In this document: one piece after another, positions 1 to 8,386 of the stretch | Layout: each line of letters opens with the position of its first letter | Numbering within the stretch: position 1 is the first letter of the stretch | Source of the DNA: Sporosarcina aquimarina | GTDB lineage: Bacteria; Bacillota; Bacilli; Bacillales_A; Planococcaceae | Assembly (NCBI RefSeq): GCF_019748715.1 | Contig: NZ_JACLBZ010000008.1 | Coordinates: forward strand, 124,001-188,000 | Direction of reading: 5' to 3' | Length of the DNA: 64,000 bases | The notes under the pieces: generated by a model | Database searches by the model: none | The model's input: only the letters and a program-made list of their open reading frames with translations | What the model was told of the DNA's origin: nothing | Position numbers and translations under genes: made by a program

Positions 1-1
1 T

Positions 2-1300
2 GCCAGCGAAGCATTTGTCACATGGAAAGAAGTTCCTGTGCCGCGCCGTGCTCGAATTCTTTTCAAGTATCAGCAACTGCTGGTGGATCATTGGGATGAG
101 CTCGCTCGGATCATAACAGTTGAAAATGGTAAGAATTTTACAGAAGCACATGGTGAAGTTCTTCGTGGTATCGAATGCGTGGAATTTGCGGCAGGTGCTC
201 CTACGTTAATGATGGGTGACAATTTACCATCCATCTCGACAGGTCTGGAATCGGGAACTTACCGCTATCCGGTCGGTGTCGTCGGTGGAATCACACCGTT
301 CAACTTCCCAATGATGGTTCCATGTTGGATGTTTCCGATGGCGATTGCCACGGGGAATACATTTGTATTGAAGCCTTCTGAGCGCACGCCGCTGTTGGCA
401 AACCGATTGGCTGAACTGCTGGAGGAAGCTGGTCTACCAAAAGGTGTCTTCAATATTGTCCACGGTGCACATGATGTGGTGAATGGAATCTTGGATCATA
501 AAAAAATCGCGGCCATTTCATTTGTCGGATCTCAGCCTGTTGCTGAATACGTGTATAAGCGGGGCACCGATAATCTGAAGCGTGTCCAAGCCCTGGCCGG
601 AGCAAAAAATCACTCCATCGTTCTAAAAGATGCGAACTTGGAAAACGCAGCCACCCAAATTATCAATGCGGCATTCGGTTCAGCAGGCGAACGTTGCATG
701 GCGTGTTCGGTAGTCGCAGTTGAAGACGAAATCGCAGACGAATTCGTTGAAACATTACTCAATCGAGCAAATGAACTGACAATTGGAAATGGGTTAGATG
801 AAGGTATATTCCTAGGTCCCGTCATCCGAGATACGCATAAAGAGCGTACGGAACAATACATTGCAACTGGGGAAAAAGAAGGTGCTACATTGATTCGTGA
901 CGGTCGTCTAGACAACGCAGCTCAGGAAAAAGGCTATTTTGTCGGACCGACTATTTTTGATCACGTGACAAGTGAGATGAAAATTTGGCAAGACGAGATA
1001 TTCGCTCCTGTCCTTTCGATTAGCCGAGTGAAAAACTTGGATGAAGCTATTGAATTATCAAACCACTCCATGTTTGCTAACGGCGCTTGTATTTTCACTA
1101 GGGACGGCGGTCATGTCCGTACATTCCGCGAGAATATCGATGCCGGAATGCTCGGAGTAAACATCGGTGTACCGGCGCCGATGGCTTTCTTCCCTTTCTC
1201 AGGTTGGAAGGATTCGTTTTACGGCGACCTGCACACCAACGGGAAAGATGGTGTGAACTTCTATACACGGAAGAAAGTCATGACTGGGCGTTGGGAATAA
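2..1300 (+). CDS. mmsA: Methylmalonate/malonate-semialdehyde dehydrogenase (CoA-acylating), 5' end outside window
   Basis: The reading frame is open from base 2, so the gene begins left of the window; about 432 codons are visible of a family length near 485. It is an aldehyde dehydrogenase of the MmsA/IolA type, which oxidises methylmalonate or malonate semialdehyde with NAD and CoA to propionyl-CoA or acetyl-CoA plus CO2. Visible hallmarks are the GITPFNFP segment, the nucleotide-fold FVGSQPV stretch and the catalytic cysteine in GERCMA (Cys codon 695-697), the MmsA signature rather than that of betaine or general aldehyde dehydrogenases. No inositol genes are visible, so an IolA role is not supported here. 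An iron alcohol dehydrogenase follows after 41 bp with its own strong ribosome binding site and no terminator between, suggesting one operon that feeds it semialdehyde. Confidence 0.93.
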   Translation, partial: ASEAFVTWKEVPVPRRARILFKYQQLLVDHWDELARIITVENGKNFTEAHGEVLRGIECVEFAAGAPTLMMGDNLPSISTGLESGTYRYPVGVVGGITPFNFPMMVPCWMFPMAIATGNTFVLKPSERTPLLANRLAELLEEAGLPKGVFNIVHGAHDVVNGILDHKKIAAISFVGSQPVAEYVYKRGTDNLKRVQALAGAKNHSIVLKDANLENAATQIINAAFGSAGERCMACSVVAVEDEIADEFVETLLNRANELTIGNGLDEGIFLGPVIRDTHKERTEQYIATGEKEGATLIRDGRLDNAAQEKGYFVGPTIFDHVTSEMKIWQDEIFAPVLSISRVKNLDEAIELSNHSMFANGACIFTRDGGHVRTFRENIDAGMLGVNIGVPAPMAFFPFSGWKDSFYGDLHTNGKDGVNFYTRKKVMTGRWE

Positions 1301-1341
1301 GAGAAGTACTATACTAAAAAACAACTAAAGGAGGACGTAAC

Positions 1342-2496
1342 ATGTATGACTTTTTCGCACCGACCGTAAACTTTTTCGGAAATGGTTCAGTTGAGGTAGT
1401 TGGTGAACGCTGTGAAATACTGGGCGGTAAAAAGGCTTTAATTGTAACAGATAAATTTCTAAAAGGACTGGAAAATGGACCTGTTACCAAAGTCGTCAAC
1501 TCATTGAATAAGGTCGGAATCAATGTCGCCTATTTTGACGGAGTAGAACCAAATCCTAAAGATTATAATATTTACGACGGTTTGAAAGAGTACCAAGAAA
1601 AAGAATGCGATCTGATTATCACAGTGGGCGGAGGCAGTGCACATGACTGCGGAAAAGGGATAGGTATTGCCGCAACGCATGACGGCGATTTATATGAAAA
1701 CTATGCAGGTATTGAAAAACTGCAACATCCACTGCCCCCTATTGTCTGTGTCAATACAACCGCAGGAACAGGCAGTGAAGTTACACGCCATTGCGTCATC
1801 ACGAATGTTGAAAAGAAAATAAAATATGTTATTGTGAGCTGGAGAAATACACCACTCGTATCTATAAACGACCCTGAGCTAATGATTGATAAACCAGCAA
1901 GCTTAACAGCAGCAACCGGAATGGATGCTTTAACCCACGCAATTGAATCGTATATATCGCTTGGAGCAAATGCCGTCACGGACTCTATGGCCATTCAAGC
2001 CATAAAACTTATTTCCGACAACTTAAGACAGGCAGTGGCCAATGGACGCAATATGATTGCCCGGGACAATATGACAAACGCCTCCCTGCTCGCCGGCATG
2101 GCGTTCAATAATGCAGGATTAGGCTACGTCCATGCCATGGCACACCAATTAGGCGGTCTATACGATATTCCACACGGCATAGCAAACGCTGTTTTGCTGC
2201 CGCATGTACTGGAATACAACATGATTTCAGACCTGGAAAAGTTCGCAAACATCGCGGAATTCATGGGAGAAAACATCGAAGGAATCTCAAAACGGGATGC
2301 CGCATTTAAAGCAATAGAAGCTATCAAAAACCTATCGAAAGACGTCAATATTCCAAGCAATCTTCAAGCACTCGGTGTGAAGTCCTCAGACTTCGAATTA
2401 ATGGCGAGACTTGCTCTAGAAGACGGAAACGCCGGAAGCAACCCGATTCAAGGCACCGAAAAAGATATTATCGGTATTTTTAAAGCAGCCTACTGA
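1342..2496 (+). CDS. Iron-containing (type III) alcohol dehydrogenase
   Basis: This 384-residue protein is a group III alcohol dehydrogenase, resembling NAD-dependent methanol and 1,3-propanediol dehydrogenases. The N-terminal Rossmann-like half has the GGGSAHDCGKG dinucleotide-binding motif near residue 95. The C-terminal helical half carries the iron ligands in GMDALTHAIESY (Asp, His) and in HAMAHQLGG and IPHG (two His). The ATG at 1342 is preceded by AAAGGAGG at 1327-1334. It sits directly behind the semialdehyde dehydrogenase, so oxidation of a hydroxy acid (such as 3-hydroxypropionate or 3-hydroxyisobutyrate) to the semialdehyde used by that enzyme is a plausible but unproven role. A strong intrinsic terminator follows. 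The substrate cannot be read from sequence. Confidence 0.92.
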   Translation: MYDFFAPTVNFFGNGSVEVVGERCEILGGKKALIVTDKFLKGLENGPVTKVVNSLNKVGINVAYFDGVEPNPKDYNIYDGLKEYQEKECDLIITVGGGSAHDCGKGIGIAATHDGDLYENYAGIEKLQHPLPPIVCVNTTAGTGSEVTRHCVITNVEKKIKYVIVSWRNTPLVSINDPELMIDKPASLTAATGMDALTHAIESYISLGANAVTDSMAIQAIKLISDNLRQAVANGRNMIARDNMTNASLLAGMAFNNAGLGYVHAMAHQLGGLYDIPHGIANAVLLPHVLEYNMISDLEKFANIAEFMGENIEGISKRDAAFKAIEAIKNLSKDVNIPSNLQALGVKSSDFELMARLALEDGNAGSNPIQGTEKDIIGIFKAAY

Positions 2497-2512
2497 AACA
2501 GTCTGGCTATAG

Positions 2513-2563
2513 AGGTTATTGTGGATAGTCGGTTACATCGACTTTCTGCAATAACCTTTTTTT
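2513..2563 (+). terminator. Intrinsic terminator of the mmsA-adh operon
   Basis: AGGTTATTG at 2513-2521 pairs with CAATAACCT at 2549-2557 and is followed by a run of seven T. It lies 17 bp after the iron alcohol dehydrogenase stop codon and separates that operon from the sigma-54 controlled gene downstream. Confidence 0.85.
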
Positions 2564-2596
2564 CCGTCTAGTTAAATTTCATGATTCCCCTCCTCC

Positions 2597-2650
2597 AGCC
2601 GTTTTCCTGTCCACCTTAGCCGAAAAACCGGCTCCATCTGCCGTCTTATC
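2597..2650 (+). promoter_or_regulatory. Candidate upstream activator sites for the sigma-54 promoter
   Basis: Several CCG/CGG half-sites cluster here: AGCCG at 2597-2601, the inverted pair AGCCG-N6-CGGCT at 2618-2633, and a further GCCG...CGG pair just after. The inverted pair is about 60-80 bp upstream of the -24 element, within the usual range for binding of NtrC-type activators. Assignment to the activator encoded at 3917-5341 is inference from position and symmetry only. Confidence 0.3.
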
Positions 2651-2693
2651 GGTTGTCCTATTCAAAAAACACGATAATTACCAGTTTTCCAAG

Positions 2694-2710
2694 TTGGCAC
2701 GCATCTTGCA
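2694..2710 (+). promoter_or_regulatory. Sigma-54 (SigL) -24/-12 promoter
   Basis: TTGGCACGCATCTTGCA matches the sigma-54 consensus TTGGCACR-N4-TTGCW at every fixed position, with GG at 2696-2697 and GC at 2708-2709, exactly 12 bp apart. Transcription would start near 2721, 27 bp before the zinc alcohol dehydrogenase ATG. An NtrC-type activator with an intact GAFTGA loop is encoded immediately downstream on the other strand. This is the only match of this quality I noticed in the window. Confidence 0.9.
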
Positions 2711-2747
2711 CTATAAGAAGATGAATACAAAAAGGGAGGAATCATTT

Positions 2748-3815
2748 ATGAAGGCACCAGTCGTTAGTGGAAAAGAACAAGAAAAAAATTCAGAAACACT
2801 TATGAAAGCAGCAATTGTAAGCGAATTCCAACAAGAGTTGGAACTTCAGGATGTACCAAAACCGAAACCGGGACCTGGTCAGGCGCTTGTAAAAATTGAA
2901 GCTTGTGGTGTGTGCCATACTGATTTACATGCAGTCAATGGTGATTGGCCTGTTAAACCGAAACTTCCACTCATCCCTGGGCATGAAGGTGTTGGCGTCG
3001 TGGAGAAAATCGGACCGGGCGTGACAGCTGTTAAAGTTGGAGATCGTGTCGGGATTCCTTGGCTGTATTCCGCATGCGGGGAATGCGACTATTGCCTGAA
3101 AGGACAGGAGACGCTTTGCCACAATCAGGAGAATGGCGGTTATTCCGTTGATGGCGCATATGCAGAATATTGTCTGGCAGCAGCGGATTACGTGGCCAAA
3201 ATTCCTGAAAGTCTAAGTTCTGTCGATGCAGCGCCGATCCTCTGTGCAGGAGTGACAACTTATAAAGCGTTGAAAGTATCCGGTGCAAAGCCTGGTGATT
3301 GGGTAGCGATTTATGGAATCGGAGGACTTGGGCATGTCGCACTGCAATACGCAAAGGCGATGGGCTTCAACGTTGTAGCGGTCGATATTGCGGATGAAAA
3401 ACTGGAACTCGCTAAGAAACTAGGAGCCGATGTAACGGTAAATGGTAAAAAAGAGGATCCAGCTGAAGCGATTCAATCACAAGTTGGCGGTGTCCAGGCA
3501 GCTATCAGTGTCGCTGTGACGAAAGTTGCATTCGAACAAGCATATCATTCTGTCAAACGCGGAGGCTCACTCGTTGTAGTCGGACTGCCGCATGATGAAC
3601 TCCCAATTCCGATTTTTAACACAGTTTTAAATGGAGTTACTGTAAAAGGTTCCATCGTCGGTACTCGTATTGATATGAAAGAAGCGCTTGATTTTGCTGC
3701 ACGCGGCAAAGTAAAAGCACAGATTGAAACTGCTCCGCTTTCCAATGTCAATTCGATTCTAGATAAAATGGAAAAAGGTGGAATTAGTGGAAGAATCGTT
3801 TTAACATTTGATTGA
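2748..3815 (+). CDS. adhA: Zinc-dependent alcohol dehydrogenase (AdhA/AdhT type)
   Basis: A medium-chain zinc alcohol dehydrogenase close to the 337-residue AdhT/AdhA enzymes of bacilli. The catalytic zinc site shows as CGVCHTDLH and PGHEGVG, the structural zinc site as four cysteines in [15 protein letters not shown], and the NAD fold as [17 protein letters not shown]. The start is chosen at ATG 2748 because AAAGGGAGGA (2731-2740) is properly spaced before it. That gives 355 residues with an 18-residue extension, after which MKAAIVSEF (ATG 2802) matches the usual family N-terminus but has no binding site of its own. Transcription comes from the sigma-54 promoter at 2694, so the gene is probably induced by the alcohol or aldehyde sensed by the adjacent two-component system. 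Confidence 0.93.
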   Translation: MKAPVVSGKEQEKNSETLMKAAIVSEFQQELELQDVPKPKPGPGQALVKIEACGVCHTDLHAVNGDWPVKPKLPLIPGHEGVGVVEKIGPGVTAVKVGDRVGIPWLYSACGECDYCLKGQETLCHNQENGGYSVDGAYAEYCLAAADYVAKIPESLSSVDAAPILCAGVTTYKALKVSGAKPGDWVAIYGIGGLGHVALQYAKAMGFNVVAVDIADEKLELAKKLGADVTVNGKKEDPAEAIQSQVGGVQAAISVAVTKVAFEQAYHSVKRGGSLVVVGLPHDELPIPIFNTVLNGVTVKGSIVGTRIDMKEALDFAARGKVKAQIETAPLSNVNSILDKMEKGGISGRIVLTFD

Positions 3816-3868
3816 TCGAAACGCTCTTTCTTACTATAAGTAGATAACTAAAAATAAGCTAATTAAAT

Positions 3869-3918
3869 AGGGGGATTCTCTAAGTCAATATAGGACTAGA
3901 AGAATCCCCCTCTTTTTC
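3869..3918 (+). terminator. Intrinsic terminator between adhA and the convergent activator gene
   Basis: GGGGGATTCT at 3870-3879 pairs perfectly with AGAATCCCCC at 3901-3910, followed by TCTTTTTC. It ends adhA transcription and abuts the stop codon of the convergent activator gene. Confidence 0.85.
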
Positions 3919-5341
3919 ATGTTTCATTCAAATAATAACGGAGCTTTCTTGTAGTTACGCCAAGCTTTTGGGCTGTTTCTTTACGATTTCCGGCCGTTTC
4001 GTGGAGCGATTTTTTTATAAGTGCAGTTGCCGTTCGTTTTTCCATCGTTTTCATAAGAGACAGAACATCGTCAAGAGACTGTTGTTCTGACCCATTATAA
4101 ATATTCATTACTTTTTTTGAAAAGTCATTCCACTCGTCGGGGAAACGGACTGGTTCAACCGAAGCGGCAATCGGAAAAGATTTCGTTTTTCCTATGATCC
4201 GATCTGGCAGTAAGTCTGGTGTGATGATAGCCCCTTCTTTTACGATAGCAGCTGTTCTGCGGATCAGGTTGGATAGTTCACGCATATTTCCCGGCCAATC
4301 GTGTTGTTGCAGCAGTTCTAATGCGTCTGGAGAAAAAGTGATTGTTTCACCAGATTGCTCGATGAATAAGTCGATTAATAACGGGATATCTTCCCTACGT
4401 TCACGGAGCGGAGGAATGTTCAGTTTAACAACATCCAGCCGGAATAATAAATCTTCTCTAAAGGCGCCGCGTTGTACAGCTTCATCAAGGTTGACATGAG
4501 ATGCAGCAATGATTCGGGCAGAAGTACGCTCCGTTTTCGTTCCGCCAATTTTGATGAACTCTCCCGTTTCGAGAACTCGTAACAGTTTTACTTGTGTCGA
4601 TAAGGAGGCTTCAGCGATCTCATCAAGAAAAAGAGTACCTGATGAAGCAGCCTCAAAATATCCGGCCCGGTCTGTCATGGCACCAGTGAATGCACCTTTC
4701 ACGTGACCGAATAATTCACTTTCCAAGATTGTTTCGGAAAGGGCACCGCAGTTAATATTTAGCAGCGACCCGGCAGAACGTCGGCTTGCTGCGTGGATGA
4801 ACTTTGTCAGCACTTCTTTACCGGTTCCTGTTTCGCCCTCTATTAAAACTGTAACTTGCTTAGGTGCAATTTTATAGGCAAGCTCATACAACTGATGCAT
4901 CGAGCGACTAGTCCCAAGGAAACAACCCAATTCCATAGCGATCCTCTTGAATTCAGCTTCTTCTCCGACGTCAAATTGTGGATTTGCAAGAAGTCGGTCG
5001 ATCAATTGGTCGATTAAATTAATATCTTCAAAAGGTTTTTCTATAAAATCGGCCGCCCCATGTTTTATAGCATCTACAGCGATTTTGACCGTGCTGTATC
5101 CGGTCATAACTACACACGGGCAATGCGTAGCTTGCATTTTCATTGCCTTCAATACGTCTATGCCATTTCGATCCGGAAGACGGACATCGATAAACGCAAG
5201 TGTAAACAGCGAGAAGTCCGTAATTTTGTCAAATTCCTTTCCACTTTTCACATGTGTTGTCCGGAAACCTTTTAATTCAATGAGACGTGATAAAAATCGG
5301 CCAAGTTCGATTTCATCTTCCACAATTAAAATATGTTCCAA
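3917..5341 (-). CDS. NtrC-family sigma-54-dependent response regulator
   Basis: This is a three-domain activator. An N-terminal receiver has its phosphoacceptor Asp in FIDVRLPD at about residue 52. The central AAA+ domain has Walker A GETGTGKE, the sigma-54-contacting loop GAFTGA, and Walker B LFLDEIAE. A C-terminal Fis-type helix-turn-helix contains ETAQKLGVTTRKLRYYL. I prefer the TTG at 5341 (474 residues, reading MEHILIVEDE) over the ATG at 5362, because AGAAAGG lies at good spacing before the TTG while the ATG has no binding site and lies inside the kinase gene. The gene follows the histidine kinase directly (TTG four bases after its stop), so the two are translationally coupled. Likely target: the sigma-54 promoter before adhA. 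Confidence 0.93.
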   Translation of the reverse strand: MEHILIVEDEIELGRFLSRLIELKGFRTTHVKSGKEFDKITDFSLFTLAFIDVRLPDRNGIDVLKAMKMQATHCPCVVMTGYSTVKIAVDAIKHGAADFIEKPFEDINLIDQLIDRLLANPQFDVGEEAEFKRIAMELGCFLGTSRSMHQLYELAYKIAPKQVTVLIEGETGTGKEVLTKFIHAASRRSAGSLLNINCGALSETILESELFGHVKGAFTGAMTDRAGYFEAASSGTLFLDEIAEASLSTQVKLLRVLETGEFIKIGGTKTERTSARIIAASHVNLDEAVQRGAFREDLLFRLDVVKLNIPPLRERREDIPLLIDLFIEQSGETITFSPDALELLQQHDWPGNMRELSNLIRRTAAIVKEGAIITPDLLPDRIIGKTKSFPIAASVEPVRFPDEWNDFSKKVMNIYNGSEQQSLDDVLSLMKTMEKRTATALIKKSLHETAGNRKETAQKLGVTTRKLRYYLNET

Positions 5342-5345
5342 GATT

Positions 5346-6980
5346 TCACTGCCTTTCTTCATTTAATGGAAGTGCAAGAGAAAATGTTGTCCCACTGCTC
5401 TCTTCTGATCTGGCAGATAAAATTCCACCATGAGCTTGCGAAATTCCGAAGCTGACGGATAATCCGAGACCCGTCCCACTGTCTGCATCCTTCGTTGTGA
5501 AAAAGGGATGAAAGATGTCATCAAGCACTTCCTTCGCGATACCTACCCCGTTATCTGTAATTGATAAAACTGCCGAGCCTTCCAATAACTCCGTCCGAAT
5601 TAAAATCTTTTTTTCCTCTGCAGATGTCATTGTCAGCGCATCTTTTGCATTCATCAGCAAGTTGACAGCGACTTGAACCAGCTGTTGTGAGTTACCGTTT
5701 ACGTACGGTAGATCAGGAGCAAGCACCACGTCAATTGAAATATGGTTTTGTTCAATTTGCCTGCGGGTCAGACTGAGCGCTTCATTGACAGCATCATTTA
5801 ACGAACAGGGTTTAAAGGTTGGAATCTCCTGACGCGAAAACACAAGCAGACTGCGGATAATCGTACGGCATCTTTTCCCGCACTGATCGATGTCTTCTAG
5901 CAATGGCTTCATTTGTTCATTAGCAGATTGGGTCCGAAGCAGAAGTTGCGTGTTTCCAATGATTGCGGTCAGCGGATTGTTCAGTTCGTGTGCAACCCCG
6001 GCAGCCATCTCTCCAATTGCCGCCAGCTGTCCGGAATGCATGAGTTGCATTTCCATCCTGCGCTTTTCTGTTACGTCTTTACGATAGACAATGACTGCAT
6101 CAATGGAGTCATCCAGTCCCAAAAGCGGATAGCATGAACAATCATAAATTTTATTATCATGATGCAGTTCGGCAGATTGCGGTTTTTTTGTTTGAATCGT
6201 CAGTTGAAAAGGGTTTTCCGCAGACCCGGTTGCTTGTTCCATGAATTCACTGATATTCTCGCCGATGCCAAGCGACCAATCCATTCGCGCCGCATCATTT
6301 CTCGATAAGATGGTGCCGTCAGGAGCTATGATTAAAATTGTGTCAGACACGGCTCGGAAGGTCTCTTCCCATCGCTGTTTTCCAGCAAGAACCTCACCAT
6401 AAAGCCGCGCATTTTCCATGCAAACCGCTATTTGGTCTGCAAAATGAAAAAAGAAAGAAAGGTCATCTTCATCGCACTGAAAATATGATCGGCTTGCAAA
6501 CGACAGAACCCCAATCATTTTGCCGTTGCTCTTTAATGGAAAAAGATGCATAGAAGCTAATGCAAGATGTTGGATTCCTTTTTCTTCAAAGAAAGAAGCA
6601 TGTTCATTTTTGTGATAAACCGAGTAGTCTCCTGTTGTAAAGAAATTCCGGTCTAAGGAGTCTTCACCTCGAAAAAGTGTATTTTCCCCCTGAGAGATGA
6701 CATGTTCCGGATAAATATAGGACCGAATGATTTTAGTATCTGCTACAAGCGCGACACTGAGAAGATCAATCGGATATACAGTTTTTAATTTGGCAAATGT
6801 ATTTTCCAACATATTCTCTACCGAGAAATTAATTGTGAAACTCCTCATCACTTCATTGATCATTTCAAGTTGGCTGTTTTTCTTTTTCAGTTGGTCCACA
6901 GTGGACTTCAGCTCGGAATAATAATTGTGTTTGGATGACTGTACCCCTGTCAATAAATCAATCATTTCGTGTCTTTTCAT
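5346..6980 (-). CDS. Soluble GAF-PAS sensor histidine kinase, partner of the NtrC-type regulator
   Basis: A 544-residue kinase with no membrane segments. It has an N-terminal coiled coil (about 20-45), a GAF domain (about 48-195), a PAS domain (about 203-305) and a HisKA domain with phosphoacceptor His331 in GVAHELNNP. The ATPase domain has the N box NLLMNAKDAL, DNGVGI and GTGLGL. The sensed signal is therefore cytoplasmic, perhaps an alcohol, aldehyde or redox ligand bound by GAF or PAS; this is inference. It lies 8 bp after the upstream iron alcohol dehydrogenase gene, with AGGTG before its ATG, and 4 bp before the activator gene, forming a three-gene operon. Confidence 0.93.
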   Translation of the reverse strand: MKRHEMIDLLTGVQSSKHNYYSELKSTVDQLKKKNSQLEMINEVMRSFTINFSVENMLENTFAKLKTVYPIDLLSVALVADTKIIRSYIYPEHVISQGENTLFRGEDSLDRNFFTTGDYSVYHKNEHASFFEEKGIQHLALASMHLFPLKSNGKMIGVLSFASRSYFQCDEDDLSFFFHFADQIAVCMENARLYGEVLAGKQRWEETFRAVSDTILIIAPDGTILSRNDAARMDWSLGIGENISEFMEQATGSAENPFQLTIQTKKPQSAELHHDNKIYDCSCYPLLGLDDSIDAVIVYRKDVTEKRRMEMQLMHSGQLAAIGEMAAGVAHELNNPLTAIIGNTQLLLRTQSANEQMKPLLEDIDQCGKRCRTIIRSLLVFSRQEIPTFKPCSLNDAVNEALSLTRRQIEQNHISIDVVLAPDLPYVNGNSQQLVQVAVNLLMNAKDALTMTSAEEKKILIRTELLEGSAVLSITDNGVGIAKEVLDDIFHPFFTTKDADSGTGLGLSVSFGISQAHGGILSARSEESSGTTFSLALPLNEERQ

Positions 6981-6988
6981 CGTAGCAC

Positions 6989-8131
6989 CTACAACGCCTG
7001 CCGCAGAAGGAACGCCACTTCATCAGCTGAAATATCACGAGGGTTGGTAATCATACAAGCATCCAGAAGCGCTATTTCGCTAATGACAGGAATGGCTGAT
7101 TCTTCAAAACCCATTTCTGATAATGTAAGCGGCGCACCTATATCAACCGCAAGTTTTCTTACATGACTGACCGCTTTTTCACAGGCCTCCGATACACAAA
7201 GTGAACTCACATTTTCACCCATCAACTCAGCAATCGTCCTGAATTTTTCCGGTGCAGCCAACGCATTAAACTCCATAACATGAGGAAGCAGAACAGCATT
7301 GATATCACCGTGTAAAAAAAGATAACGGCCGCCTATAGTATGCGCCATCGCATGTGCAGCGCCGAGGATTGCGTTGGAAAAAGCGAGTCCGGCGTGAAGA
7401 CTTGCCATCGCCATCTTTTCTTTTGCTTCCATGTTAAACCGTGATGCAACAGATGGTCTGAGAAATTGCGAGGACAACATGATGGCATTTTTCGCATGAA
7501 CATCGGTTAGCGGTGTAGCGGCAATGCTGACGAATGATTCAATAGCATGTGTCAACACATCAAGCCCAGTGGAAGCGGTAAGACGAGCACTTTTTGTCGC
7601 CAGTACATCGGGATCGATAATCGCGATATCCGGCACTAAAGACTTTGAAACGATGGTCATTTTTATATGCCGTTCGCTATCCACGATGACGGAAAATTGA
7701 GATACTTCGGAACCTGAGCCAGCTGTTGTCGACACCATAACTAATGGAGGAAGTGGTTTTGTGATGCGGTCTACCCCTTCATAATCGCGGACTTGTCCAC
7801 CATTCGTCACCAGTATGGCTGCCGCCTTTGCAATATCTATGGCACTGCCGCCACCGACTCCGATGAACGCATCGCATTCATTGTCACGATAAACTTTTGC
7901 ACACATTTCGGCTTCTGTCTCTTTGGGGTTCACACTGATATTAGAAAAAAGTACGAAAGCGAGCCCCGCTTCCTGACAACTTTCTTCAACACTCTTCAAC
8001 CAGCCCGCATCAATTACTCCCTGATCTGTCACGATCAGCACGTTGCGAGCACCGAGGCGTACACAACTTTCGCCGACTTGTTTGATGGAACCGCTTCCAA
8101 AAATGACTTCCGGCATAACGAATTTGAACAT
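6989..8131 (-). CDS. Iron-containing alcohol dehydrogenase, first gene of the kinase-activator operon
   Basis: A second group III alcohol dehydrogenase of 380 residues, clearly diverged from the one at 1342. It carries GVGGGSAIDIAKA for NAD binding, and iron ligands in TGLDVLTHAIESF (Asp, His), HAMAHTIGG (His) and FLHGDINAV (His). GGRYLFLHGD differs from the common PHG form, which may affect substrate choice. The start at 8131 is supported by AGAGGTG eight bases upstream. Being first in the same operon as the histidine kinase and activator, it probably acts on the molecule that pair senses, or removes the inducer. Confidence 0.92.
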   Translation of the reverse strand: MFKFVMPEVIFGSGSIKQVGESCVRLGARNVLIVTDQGVIDAGWLKSVEESCQEAGLAFVLFSNISVNPKETEAEMCAKVYRDNECDAFIGVGGGSAIDIAKAAAILVTNGGQVRDYEGVDRITKPLPPLVMVSTTAGSGSEVSQFSVIVDSERHIKMTIVSKSLVPDIAIIDPDVLATKSARLTASTGLDVLTHAIESFVSIAATPLTDVHAKNAIMLSSQFLRPSVASRFNMEAKEKMAMASLHAGLAFSNAILGAAHAMAHTIGGRYLFLHGDINAVLLPHVMEFNALAAPEKFRTIAELMGENVSSLCVSEACEKAVSHVRKLAVDIGAPLTLSEMGFEESAIPVISEIALLDACMITNPRDISADEVAFLLRQAL

Positions 8132-8168
8132 ATTGAAACACCTCTTATTTGTTTTACTATTCTATCTA

Positions 8169-8197
8169 TTATAACATCATTTTCTAGAAGTTAACTA
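8169..8197 (-). promoter_or_regulatory. Putative sigma-A promoter of the alcohol dehydrogenase-kinase-activator operon
   Basis: On the minus strand a perfect TATAAT (8169-8174) lies about 40 bp upstream of the start codon. The -35 region (TAGTTA at 8192-8197, 17 bp spacer) is poor. No sigma-54 motif is visible here. Confidence 0.45.
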
Positions 8198-8335
8198 TTG
8201 TAATCCTGCCAAGAGCTGGATCCTACCATTAAGTTAACGAAACTTTGTCCATCATGACTGGTATCCCAATTTTAATGAATGAATTGTGTGGGCCTGTTAC
8301 CTTAAATGCACTGTTGCGGTGCTCATATATATATT

Positions 8336-8363
8336 TGTGCTAGCGTCTAGCACTCGTTATACT
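8336..8363 (+). promoter_or_regulatory. Putative promoter overlapped by a palindromic operator
   Basis: A perfect inverted repeat GTGCTAG-CGT-CTAGCAC (8337-8353) lies between a possible -35 TTGTGC (8336-8341) and -10 TTATAC (8358-8363), 16 bp apart, just before the membrane-protein gene at 8387. The overlap looks like a repressor site, but no candidate repressor gene lies beside it. Confidence 0.4.
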
Positions 8364-8386
8364 TTTCTTAATGAAAGGAGACAGAG

